Shown here: positions 15,449 through 23,227 of the stretch, piece after piece
Layout: the number at the start of each line of letters is the position of its first letter
Position numbering within the stretch: the stretch's first letter is position 1
DNA from: Acidobacteriota bacterium
GTDB lineage: Bacteria; Acidobacteriota; Thermoanaerobaculia; Gp7-AA8
DNA length: 64,000 nt
Assembly (NCBI GenBank): GCA_019244185.1
Contig: JAFATB010000002.1
Location: 1 to 64,000, forward strand
Direction: 5' to 3'
The notes under the pieces: model-generated
What the model was told of the DNA's origin: nothing
The model's input: the letters and a program-made list of their open reading frames with translations, nothing else
The model's database searches: none
Translations under genes and position numbers: made by a program

Positions 15449-15464
15449 CGCGCGATTCTACTGC
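15449..15464 (-). promoter_or_regulatory. Leader with -10-like TAGAAT, copy 2
   Basis: Second copy of the 16-base leader, directly before the ATG of the solute-binding lipoprotein gene. TAGAAT occupies 15455-15460 on the minus strand, 6 bases from the start codon, with no Shine-Dalgarno site. No convincing TTGACA-like -35 is visible at 17 bases. Confidence 0.4.
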
Positions 15465-15504
15465 GGCGGACGAGGCTGGCACGCATTGTGTTGCAGACCT
15501 CGCC

Positions 15505-15846
15505 ATGAAAGTCGCGTGGCTCGTGCTGCCGGCGGTGCTGGCCGCCTGCAGCTCGCCGCAGAAAGAGGCGAACGAGGCCAGAGACACCGCCGCCTCGTGG
15601 GCCTCGACCGGAGCCGTGCTGGCGCGGGAATGGTCGCGCGGCCACGTCACCGACGCGTACACGCGCAGCACCGCGCGCGTCGCCACCGAAGAGGTCAACA
15701 AGCTGACGAAGCTCGACGCCCGCGCGCGCGACGCGCAGCTGCGGGCGTGGGACGCGCTCGAACGCGCCGCGGAAGCGCACGAACCCGCCGCGGCGGCGCC
15801 GCTCGCGCGGACCTTCGCCGCGCTGGCGAAAAAGTCCGATTCATGA
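15505..15846 (+). CDS. Small lipoprotein of unknown function
   Basis: 113-residue predicted lipoprotein: hydrophobic leader with lipobox VLAAC, Cys15, followed by a charged, Ala-rich helical domain with no further Cys and no family I recognise. The helix reads like a coiled coil (repeated Ala-Arg-Asp/Glu spacing). It overlaps the Nramp-like gene by ATGA, making it the first gene of a four-gene unit (lipoprotein, transporter, two PRC-barrel-like proteins). A helper role for the transporter at the membrane surface is inferred from that coupling. Confidence 0.7.
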   Translation: MKVAWLVLPAVLAACSSPQKEANEARDTAASWASTGAVLAREWSRGHVTDAYTRSTARVATEEVNKLTKLDARARDAQLRAWDALERAAEAHEPAAAAPLARTFAALAKKSDS

Positions 15847-17057
15847 AGAACGTCCTCAAGATCGCGCTGGGGATCCTCACGAGCATCGGCGGCTTTCTCG
15901 ATGCCGGCGCGATCGCCACGAGCTCGGAAGCCGGCGCGCGCTACGGCTTCCGTCTTCTTTGGTCGCTCGCCTTCGGCACGCTCTGCGTCGTCTTTCTCGT
16001 GGAGATGGCCGGCCGGCTCGCGGCGGTGTCGAACCACACCGTGGCCGACGCGATGCGCGAGCGCTTCGGCTGGCGCTTCTTCGTCTTCCCGCTGACCGCG
16101 GAGCTGATCGTCGATCTCTTCGTCATCGCGTCGGAGATCGGCGGCGTCTGTCTCGCGCTGCAGTTCGTCACCGGCATCGCGTTCCGCTGGTGGGCGTTTC
16201 CCGTCGCGCTGCTGATCTGGCTGTTCATCTGGTCCGGCTCGTTCTCGTTCGTCGAAGACTCGACCGCGATCCTGGGCCTCGTGACGATCGTCTTCGTCGT
16301 AGCCGTCGTGAAGCTGCATCCCGACTATCACGCGATCGGCGCGGGGTTCATCCCGTCGATGCCGCCGAAGGACGCGCCGAGCTACTGGTTCCTCGCGGTG
16401 AGCATCATCGGCGCGGTGATCAGTCCGTACCTGCTCTACTTCTATTCGTCGGGCGCGGTCGAGGACAAGTGGACGGAGAAGGACCTCAACGTGAACCGCG
16501 GCGTCTCCGTGATCGGCATGGGCTTCGGCAGCCTCGTGGCGATGGCGGTGCTCGTCGTCGCCGCGCAGACGCTGCTGCCCGCCGGCATCGGCTCCGACCG
16601 CTACGAGCAGACTCCTCTCATGCTCTCGATGGTCCTCGGCAAGACCGGTTTCTATCTCTTCGCCGCGTCCGTCGGCATCGCGTGCTTCGGCGCGGCGGTC
16701 GAGGCGAGCCTCAGCGTCGCGTATCTCACCGCGCAGTCGTTCGGCTGGACGTGGGGCGAGGACCTGCCGCCGAAAGACGACGCGCGCTTCGCCATGGTCT
16801 ACACCGTCTTCCCGATCCTCGCCGCGGCGGTGACGTTCAGCGGCATCGATCCGCTGAAGCTGACGCTGTTCTCGATGGCGCTGACCGTCGTGATTCTGCC
16901 GATCCTGCTCCTGCCGATGATCGTGCTGATGAACGACGAGAAGTTTCTGAAGTCGCATCGCAACGGCTGGCTGAGCAACGCGGTGGGCGTGGTGGTCGTG
17001 GTGGTGGCCATCGTGCTCAGCGTCGTCGCGATTCCGCTCGAACTGATCGGAGGCTGA
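15843..17057 (+). CDS. Nramp-superfamily transporter with non-canonical metal site
   Basis: 404-residue integral membrane protein with about 11 spans and the Nramp (PF01566-type) overall pattern, e.g. FLVEMAGRLAAVSNHTVADAMRERFG and ASEIGGVCLALQFVTG. In canonical Nramp Mn/Fe transporters the first helix has DPGN and the sixth has MPH. Here the first-helix position reads DAGA (20-23), and the sixth-helix region reads ACFGAAVEASLS with no Met or His. Asp20 is kept. The substrate is therefore probably not a soft transition metal; magnesium or another hard ion is one possibility known for distant Nramp relatives. ATG 15843 overlaps the upstream lipoprotein stop. Confidence 0.85.
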   Translation: MKNVLKIALGILTSIGGFLDAGAIATSSEAGARYGFRLLWSLAFGTLCVVFLVEMAGRLAAVSNHTVADAMRERFGWRFFVFPLTAELIVDLFVIASEIGGVCLALQFVTGIAFRWWAFPVALLIWLFIWSGSFSFVEDSTAILGLVTIVFVVAVVKLHPDYHAIGAGFIPSMPPKDAPSYWFLAVSIIGAVISPYLLYFYSSGAVEDKWTEKDLNVNRGVSVIGMGFGSLVAMAVLVVAAQTLLPAGIGSDRYEQTPLMLSMVLGKTGFYLFAASVGIACFGAAVEASLSVAYLTAQSFGWTWGEDLPPKDDARFAMVYTVFPILAAAVTFSGIDPLKLTLFSMALTVVILPILLLPMIVLMNDEKFLKSHRNGWLSNAVGVVVVVVAIVLSVVAIPLELIGG

Positions 17058-17061
17058 TGCG

Positions 17062-17469
17062 ATGAAACGACTCCAGCTCGCCCGCGACGTTCTCGATCAG
17101 CAGCTCATCGACCGCTACGAATGCAACGCGGGGAAGGTCGACGGCATCGGCCTGGAGCTGCGCGACGGCGAGCCGCCGCGCGTCGCGTTTCTCGACATGG
17201 GCAGCGACGTCCTCGCGCGCCGTCTCTCGCCGCGACTCGAGCGCTGGCTGCAGGCGCTGCGGAAACTCATCGGCCGCAAAACGCCCGAACCGTACCGCGT
17301 GGAATGGTCGAAAGTCGTGAAGATCGCGAACGCGGTGACCATCGACATCGACTCGGATCGCGACGCGCCGAACCACGTCGAGCACTGGCTCGCCGAACAT
17401 CTCATCGGCCGCATCCCCGGCGCGTCGCGGGAGAAGAAAAAGAAGGAGCCGGAGCAGCACAACCAATGA
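17062..17469 (+). CDS. PRC-barrel-like protein downstream of the transporter
   Basis: 135 residues, with GGAGG seven bases before the ATG. The N-terminal pattern MKRLQLARDVLDQQLIDRYE followed by GKVDGIGLELRDGEPPRVAFL matches the strand order of a PRC-barrel-like domain (short start, D-x-x-G/A-K-V-D/G). The C-terminal 20 residues are Lys/Glu-rich. PRC barrels often act as cytosolic sensing or assembly modules fused or adjacent to transporters. It lies 4 bases after the Nramp-like gene and shares ATGA with the next PRC-like gene. The exact role is unknown. Confidence 0.65.
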   Translation: MKRLQLARDVLDQQLIDRYECNAGKVDGIGLELRDGEPPRVAFLDMGSDVLARRLSPRLERWLQALRKLIGRKTPEPYRVEWSKVVKIANAVTIDIDSDRDAPNHVEHWLAEHLIGRIPGASREKKKKEPEQHNQ

Positions 17470-17771
17470 TCGTCAACCTCGAGCTCCTCCTCGGACGCAA
17501 GGTCCTCGACGTCAACGGCGAGAAGGCCGGCCGCGTCTTCGACGTCCGCTGCGAACAACAGGGGAAGGAAGCGATCGTGCGCGAATGGGTCCTCGCCGCC
17601 GGCAGCCACCGCACCCGCTCCGTCAGCGACGTCGTGCAGTTCCTCCTCCTGCAACTCCGCGCCCGCACCGAGACCGCCAAAGTGCGCGTCGTCCCATGGG
17701 ACAAGCTCGACCTGCGCGACCCGCGCAACCCGCGACTCACGTGCCGGATCGACGAGCTGCCGGCGGAGTGA
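17466..17771 (+). CDS. PRC-barrel domain protein
   Basis: 101-residue protein with a clear PRC-barrel pattern: LLLGRKVLDVNGEKAGRVFD (about 7-26), i.e. L-G-x-x-V-x-D-x-x-G-x-x-x-G-x-V-x-D, followed by alternating strands and a C-terminal VPWDKLDLRDPRNPRLTCR. ATG 17466 overlaps the stop of the preceding PRC-like gene. Two different PRC-type proteins encoded in series after one transporter suggests a cytosolic regulatory or scaffold complex for it; that is inference from coupling, not from any known case I can name. Confidence 0.75.
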   Translation: MIVNLELLLGRKVLDVNGEKAGRVFDVRCEQQGKEAIVREWVLAAGSHRTRSVSDVVQFLLLQLRARTETAKVRVVPWDKLDLRDPRNPRLTCRIDELPAE

Positions 17772-17819
17772 GCGGCGCTTCCTTCGACTAACGTTCGCGC
17801 ACGGCGCGTACGCGTCGCG

Positions 17820-19931
17820 CTATTCGCTGCCAATCACCCACTTCTCGTACGTCTCGCCCGGCAGCTCGCGGACGAAGCGCGAGGGTTCCATGAGGATGTC
17901 CATGCCGCCGCGGTCGCGGCCCATCACCGGGAAGACGAGATAGAGCTCCTGCATCGCGCGCGTCACGGCGACGTAGAACAGGCGGCGCTCTTCTTCTTCG
18001 CCGGGGATCACGAGCTCGCGCGTGCCCTTGTCGTCGATCACCGGCGCGTCGTTCGTCGCGCCTTCGAGCAGCGGCAGGGCCTCGTGCACGCGGTTCGGCT
18101 CGATGCGGATGATGCCGCCGGGGACGCGCAGCGCGCGCTGCGACGGGAAGCGTCCGTCCGCGAGCCAGATCACGAAGACGACGCGCCACTCCAGCCCCTT
18201 CGCCTGATGCACGGACGTCAGCACGATCTTCTCGTCCTCGGGACCGACGACCGCGACGTCTTCGCCCGCGATCGGATTCGCGAGCGCGACCTCGTCGAGA
18301 AAGCGCTCCGTGTCCTCGTAACGCAGCGCGTACTGCGAGAGCTGTTCGAGATCGTCGAGCCGCGCCTGCGCGTTCGGGAACTTCGAGCGCGCGTAGTCGG
18401 CGTAACCCTTTTCGACGACGAGGCGGATCGACTCCGATGGATTGTGCTGCATCGACTCCGAGCCGATCAGCTGCAGCACGCTCCGCAGTGAGCGCAGACT
18501 CTCCGCGACGCCGCGTCCGGACACGTCGACGCCGCGCACGAAGCGGTCGAGCGGATTGTTTGCGTCGCGAATGCGCGTCCAGACCTCGGCCGCCGTCTTC
18601 TCGCCGATCTTCGGATAGAGCTTCAGCACGCGCTTCCACGACAGCTCGTCGCGCGTGTTCGTGACGATCTTGAGGTAGCCGAGGACGTCTTTGATGTGCG
18701 CCTGCTCGAAGAAGCGGACGCCGGAGCGGATCTCGTACGGAATCAGGCGCCGCGACAGCTCCATCTGTAGCTCGAGCGACTGGTAGTGCGAGCGGTAGAG
18801 CACCGCGATGTCGGAGAGCTTCTCGCCCTCGTCGCGCAGCTCGAGGATGCGCTGCGCGATGAACGACGCCTGCTCGTACACGTCGTCCACGCCGACCACC
18901 GCGGGATCGGGGCCGTCGCCGCGCACGGCCTGCAACTCCTTGCGAAACTGAAAGCGATTGTTGGCGATGGTCGCGTTGGCGAGGCGCAGGATCTGCCGCG
19001 TCGACCGGTAGTTCGTCTCGAGCTTGTAGATCGTCGCCTCGGGGAACCGCAGCGGAAACGTGAGGATGTTCTCGAACGAGGCGCCGCGGAACGAGTAGAT
19101 CGACTGTGCGTCGTCGCCGACCACCATCACGTTCCGCCGCACGGACGCCATCGAATCGATGATGTCGGCCTGCAGCTTGTTCGTGTCCTGGTACTCGTCG
19201 ACGAGGATGTGCCGGTAGCGGCGCTGGAGTGATGCGGCCACGTCTTCGTGATCGTCGAGCAGCACTTTCCAGAAGACCAGCAGGTCATCGAAGTCCATCG
19301 CGTTCGCGTCGCGCTTGCGGTCTTTGTACTGGCGGAAGACGTTGACCATCTCCTCCTTGTAGAGAAGGAAATGCGGGTAGTTCTGCTCGAGATGGAGCTC
19401 GAGCGGCGTGCGCGTGTTGATGAGGAACGAGTAGATGTCGAGGAGGACGTCGCCTTTCGGGAAGCGCTTCTCGAGCGTCTTGATGCCGAGGGCGGAGACG
19501 GCGGATTCCATCGTCTCCTTGGCGTCCTCGTCGTCGAGGATGGAGAAGTTCGAGCGATAGCCGATGGCCTCGGCGTGACGGCGCAGGAGGCGGTTGCCGA
19601 TCGAATGGAACGTGCCGCCCCAGATGCGGCGCGTGTCGATGGTGACGAGCTGCTCGACGCGGGAGAGCATCTCGCGCGAGGCCTTGTTGGTGAAGGTGAC
19701 GATGAGGATCTCGGACGGATCGACGCCGTCTTCGATGAGGCGCGAGACGCGGTAGGTGAGGGTGCGGGTCTTGCCGCTGCCGGCGCCGGCGATGACGAGC
19801 ATCGGCCCTTCGCCGGCCATCACGACTTCGAGCTGCTCGGCGTTGAGCTGGCGGTCGTAGTCGACGCGGTACTGCTTCTGCGGTTTGGCGGGTTGCTTAA
19901 GGGTGTAACGACGGATTTTCGGCGTCGACAT
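17820..19931 (-). CDS. UvrD/PcrA-type ATP-dependent 3'-5' DNA helicase
   Basis: 703-residue superfamily 1A helicase used in excision repair and in clearing RecA or stalled complexes. Motif Ia region and Walker A IAGAGSGKTRTLTYR (about 47-61), ILIVTFTNKASREM (Ia), GGTFHSIGNRLLRRH (Ib), DEYQDTN (motif II), VGDDAQSIYSFRGA (III), LETNYRST (IV), and SVHQAKGLEWRVVFV (V) with VAVTRAM (VI) are all visible. Length is that of PcrA/UvrD (about 700-730); I cannot separate the two by sequence alone. Divergent from the TonB receptor gene, with about 100 bases between. Confidence 0.93.
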   Translation of the reverse strand: MSTPKIRRYTLKQPAKPQKQYRVDYDRQLNAEQLEVVMAGEGPMLVIAGAGSGKTRTLTYRVSRLIEDGVDPSEILIVTFTNKASREMLSRVEQLVTIDTRRIWGGTFHSIGNRLLRRHAEAIGYRSNFSILDDEDAKETMESAVSALGIKTLEKRFPKGDVLLDIYSFLINTRTPLELHLEQNYPHFLLYKEEMVNVFRQYKDRKRDANAMDFDDLLVFWKVLLDDHEDVAASLQRRYRHILVDEYQDTNKLQADIIDSMASVRRNVMVVGDDAQSIYSFRGASFENILTFPLRFPEATIYKLETNYRSTRQILRLANATIANNRFQFRKELQAVRGDGPDPAVVGVDDVYEQASFIAQRILELRDEGEKLSDIAVLYRSHYQSLELQMELSRRLIPYEIRSGVRFFEQAHIKDVLGYLKIVTNTRDELSWKRVLKLYPKIGEKTAAEVWTRIRDANNPLDRFVRGVDVSGRGVAESLRSLRSVLQLIGSESMQHNPSESIRLVVEKGYADYARSKFPNAQARLDDLEQLSQYALRYEDTERFLDEVALANPIAGEDVAVVGPEDEKIVLTSVHQAKGLEWRVVFVIWLADGRFPSQRALRVPGGIIRIEPNRVHEALPLLEGATNDAPVIDDKGTRELVIPGEEEERRLFYVAVTRAMQELYLVFPVMGRDRGGMDILMEPSRFVRELPGETYEKWVIGSE

Positions 19932-20033
19932 GTGCGCGCGCGGAAGCGTAGCAGGTGAGAGGCCGCTTGCTTTACCATGCGTCGGGTTTTCGTATTTCGG
20001 TTCGTAATCGCACTTTCGTCCAGAGGAGGCTTG

Positions 20034-23000
20034 ATGCTCGCTTCACACCGCGTTAGCCGTTCCCTTCTCCTTTTCATACTGCTGTGTCTCGCCGCGCCGC
20101 TTCTCTTCGCGCAGCAGACCGGATCGATCAGCGGCAGAGTGACGGGCTCCGACGGGAGCGCGCTGCCGGGCGTGACCATCGAGGCGCGCTCGAACGTCCT
20201 GCCGCAGCCGCGCGTCACCACGACCAACGAGACCGGCGACTATCGCCTGCCGGAGCTCATCCCCGGAACGTACACGCTCACGTACACGCTCGCGGGGCTG
20301 CAGACGTCGACGCGCCGCGCGGACGTGCAACTGAGCAGCGACACCACGGTCAACGCGACCATGGGCATGGCCGGCGTCGCGGAAGAGATCACCGTCACGG
20401 CGATGACCACGCTCGTCAACCGCGAGTCGACGGCGCTGCAGAGCGGTCTCAACACCGAGCAGATCACGCAGCTGCCGGTGACGCAGAACTACAGCGACCT
20501 GCAGAAGTTCATCCCCGGCGTCATGTACAACCCCGACACGCTGCGCGGCCCGAGCGCCGGCGCGAGCGGTCAGGACAACGTCTACATGTTCGACGGCGTG
20601 AACGTGACCATGCCGCTGTTCGGCATCCTGAACAGCAACAACTCCGACCCGAACACGCACGACATCGCGCAGGTGACGGTCGTCCGCGGCGGCGCGAAGG
20701 CCATCGACTTCAACCGCGCCGGCGGCTTCCTCATCGACACGGTGACGAAGTCGGGCACGAACGAGTTCACCGGCGAGCTGTCGTACGAGGCGCTGAACAA
20801 GAACTTCGTCGCCGACCAGTCGGGGACGCAGGTGCTGACGTACCAGCAGGACCGCACCTGGGCCAGCGCGAACCTCGGCGGACCGATCATCGGCGACCGC
20901 CTCTTCTTCTACGGTTCCTACTACCGCCCGAAGTTCACGCGTGAGAATCAGGCGAACGTCTATGGCGACCTGCCGCAGTACACGCTCGACCGCACCGACT
21001 GGTTCGGCAAGCTGACGTACACGCCGCTCTCCTCGGTGCTCCTCAACGGCAGCTACCGCTACTCGACGACCGACGAGAGCCCCTCCCAGTTCACGCAGGT
21101 GCAGGCCGGAACGACCGGCACCGGCAACGAGAACTCGGTCAAGATCGGCTCGCTCGAAGGCTCGTGGATCGTGAATCCGAAGAGCTTCGCGACGGCGAAG
21201 GTCTACGACTTCCGCAATCCCGGCATCGGCGTCGCGTCGACGAAGGTCGACGTGGTGCCGGCGTTCACGAACGGCACGCACCTCGACATCGCCAACCTCG
21301 GCAATCAGGGGCGTCTCATCGTGCCGACGCTGCTCGGCAACAACACCGCGCAGAACGCATTCGTGGCGCCGTTCATCAATCAGTACGGCTACATCTGCCC
21401 GTCGAACGGCGCGTCGTCGCTCGGCTGCGTGCCCGGCCAGATCACCGGCGGCGGCACGGTCGGCGGCGGCCAGTTCTCGCGCGACGACGACAGCTTCTTC
21501 CGCAAGGCCGGACAGGCCGGCTACAACTACACGCTCGGCAGCCGCGTGACGCACGACCTGCACTTCGGCTACCTCCATCAGGAAGACTCGGAAGACCGCT
21601 TCCAGCTCTCGAATGGCTGGGGCGCGATCACGATTCCGGCGGGCGTCGGCTCGGCCGGCACCTGCCCCGCGCCGATCTGCGGCGCCGCGGCCGTCCCGGC
21701 GTTCTTCGTCGCGCAGGTCTCGCAGCAGGGCGCGCGCGGCGTGCCGACCATTCACTCCGAGGTGAAGTCGGACAACCTCGAGTTCAACGACACCATCCAC
21801 ATGGGCAACTGGTCGTTCAATGCCGGCCTGCTCGCCAGCCAGGACACGCTGTACGGCCAGGGCCTCGCCCGCGCCGATAACGTCGCCGGCTACATCGCCT
21901 CGGCCGGCACGAAGTACGAGATGCACAAGTTCGGCTTCAGCGAGATGCTCCAGCCGCGCGTCGGCGCGACGTGGGCGTACAACGGCAGCGACACGGTGTG
22001 GGTCAGCGCCGCGCGCTACATGCCGCCGGCGAACTCCGACGCGCGCGCCGCGTCGTGGGACCGCAATCTCGTCGCGCAGCTGAACGTCTACTTCGACGCC
22101 AGCGGCAACGAGATCGGCATCCAGCCGAACGCGTCGTCGTCCGGCAAGTGGTGGCAGGACGACATCAAGCACCCCGAGATCAAGGAGTACCTGATCGGCA
22201 CCAGCCGCCAGTTCACGCCGGCGTGGGCCACGCGCGTGTACGGCCGCTACCGCAAGGGCGACGACTTCATCGAGGACACGAACAACAACGCGCGCACCGC
22301 GTTCGGTGCGAACGTCCCGGGCGTGAAGCAGGAGCTCTACGTTCCGAACCTCGGATCCGTCTCCGCGCACACCGGCATCCTCGGCGCGATCGGCAGCGGT
22401 TCGAGCTACGTCATCGCCAACCTCGACGGCGCGTTCACGAAGTACTACGAGGCCACCGCGGAGTCGGAGTGGCACAACCGCAATCTCACGCTCAACGGCT
22501 CGTACACCTGGAGCCACTACTACGGCAACTTCGACCAGGACAACACGACCTTCAACGATGCGAACGACGCCGCGACGTTCATCGGCTCGTCGAACATCGG
22601 TGACGGCGCCGGCCGCCAGCTGTGGGACTTCAAGTACGGCGACCTCCGCGGCGACCGCCGCCAGAACGTCAAGCTCACCGGCATCTACGCGATGCCGTGG
22701 AACGCGACCCTCGGCGCATTCGCGCTGTATCAGTCGGGCCAGCCGTACCAGCTCGAGAGCGTGCTGCCGTACCGCCCGCTCACCGGCTCGACGAGCGACA
22801 CGAACCGCTACGCGGAGCCCGCGGGCACGCGCAAGTCGCCGTCGCACCATCAGCTCGATCTGAACTACACGCAGAACTTCGGACTGCCGCGCAAGACGAA
22901 CCTGCAGTTCACGGTGGCGGTGTTCAACCTCTTCGACACGCAGACGCCGTACAACTACGAGACGCGCATCGGCACGCTCGGCTTCACCAACGACAAGTCG

Positions 23001-23168
23001 GTGGCGCAAGTCGAGATCCCGAACTCGATCTCGGACGCGACGCTCAAGGCGCTGCTCGCGCCGAACGCGGCCACGTTCAACCGCGCCGACTGGGGCGTGA
23101 AGGCGCCGACGGCGAAGTCGTTCTACGCGCCGCGCCGCTTCCAGCTCACGGCGCGCTTCCAGTTCTGA
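20034..23168 (+). CDS. TonB-dependent outer-membrane receptor with N-terminal carboxypeptidase-regulatory-like domain
   Basis: 1044-residue outer-membrane protein. The signal peptide (about 1-27, ending LLFAQQ) is followed by an Ig-like carboxypeptidase-regulatory domain (GSISGRVTGSDGSALPGVTI, GDYRLPELIPGTYTL), a plug domain and a long beta-barrel ending in the aromatic FQLTARFQF, as expected for BamA recognition. This architecture is the Oar-like class common in Acidobacteriota and Myxococcota. It would import a large or scarce substrate using TonB energy; the ligand is unknown. ATG 20034 is chosen for the AGAGGAGG site five bases upstream. A strong intrinsic terminator follows. Confidence 0.92.
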   Translation: MLASHRVSRSLLLFILLCLAAPLLFAQQTGSISGRVTGSDGSALPGVTIEARSNVLPQPRVTTTNETGDYRLPELIPGTYTLTYTLAGLQTSTRRADVQLSSDTTVNATMGMAGVAEEITVTAMTTLVNRESTALQSGLNTEQITQLPVTQNYSDLQKFIPGVMYNPDTLRGPSAGASGQDNVYMFDGVNVTMPLFGILNSNNSDPNTHDIAQVTVVRGGAKAIDFNRAGGFLIDTVTKSGTNEFTGELSYEALNKNFVADQSGTQVLTYQQDRTWASANLGGPIIGDRLFFYGSYYRPKFTRENQANVYGDLPQYTLDRTDWFGKLTYTPLSSVLLNGSYRYSTTDESPSQFTQVQAGTTGTGNENSVKIGSLEGSWIVNPKSFATAKVYDFRNPGIGVASTKVDVVPAFTNGTHLDIANLGNQGRLIVPTLLGNNTAQNAFVAPFINQYGYICPSNGASSLGCVPGQITGGGTVGGGQFSRDDDSFFRKAGQAGYNYTLGSRVTHDLHFGYLHQEDSEDRFQLSNGWGAITIPAGVGSAGTCPAPICGAAAVPAFFVAQVSQQGARGVPTIHSEVKSDNLEFNDTIHMGNWSFNAGLLASQDTLYGQGLARADNVAGYIASAGTKYEMHKFGFSEMLQPRVGATWAYNGSDTVWVSAARYMPPANSDARAASWDRNLVAQLNVYFDASGNEIGIQPNASSSGKWWQDDIKHPEIKEYLIGTSRQFTPAWATRVYGRYRKGDDFIEDTNNNARTAFGANVPGVKQELYVPNLGSVSAHTGILGAIGSGSSYVIANLDGAFTKYYEATAESEWHNRNLTLNGSYTWSHYYGNFDQDNTTFNDANDAATFIGSSNIGDGAGRQLWDFKYGDLRGDRRQNVKLTGIYAMPWNATLGAFALYQSGQPYQLESVLPYRPLTGSTSDTNRYAEPAGTRKSPSHHQLDLNYTQNFGLPRKTNLQFTVAVFNLFDTQTPYNYETRIGTLGFTNDKSVAQVEIPNSISDATLKALLAPNAATFNRADWGVKAPTAKSFYAPRRFQLTARFQF

Positions 23169-23191
23169 TCCTCGGTCAACGCTGTTGACGA

Positions 23192-23227
23192 AACGAGGCC
23201 GGGCTTTCGAGCCCGGCCTCGTTTTTT
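23192..23227 (+). terminator. Rho-independent terminator after the TonB receptor
   Basis: A 14-base-pair GC-rich stem (23192-23205 with 23210-23223) closes on a TTCG tetraloop and continues into a run of six T. This is the only textbook intrinsic terminator I found in the window. It lies between convergent genes. For the minus-strand sulfatase-type gene only three T follow the stem, so termination there would be weaker. Confidence 0.92.
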
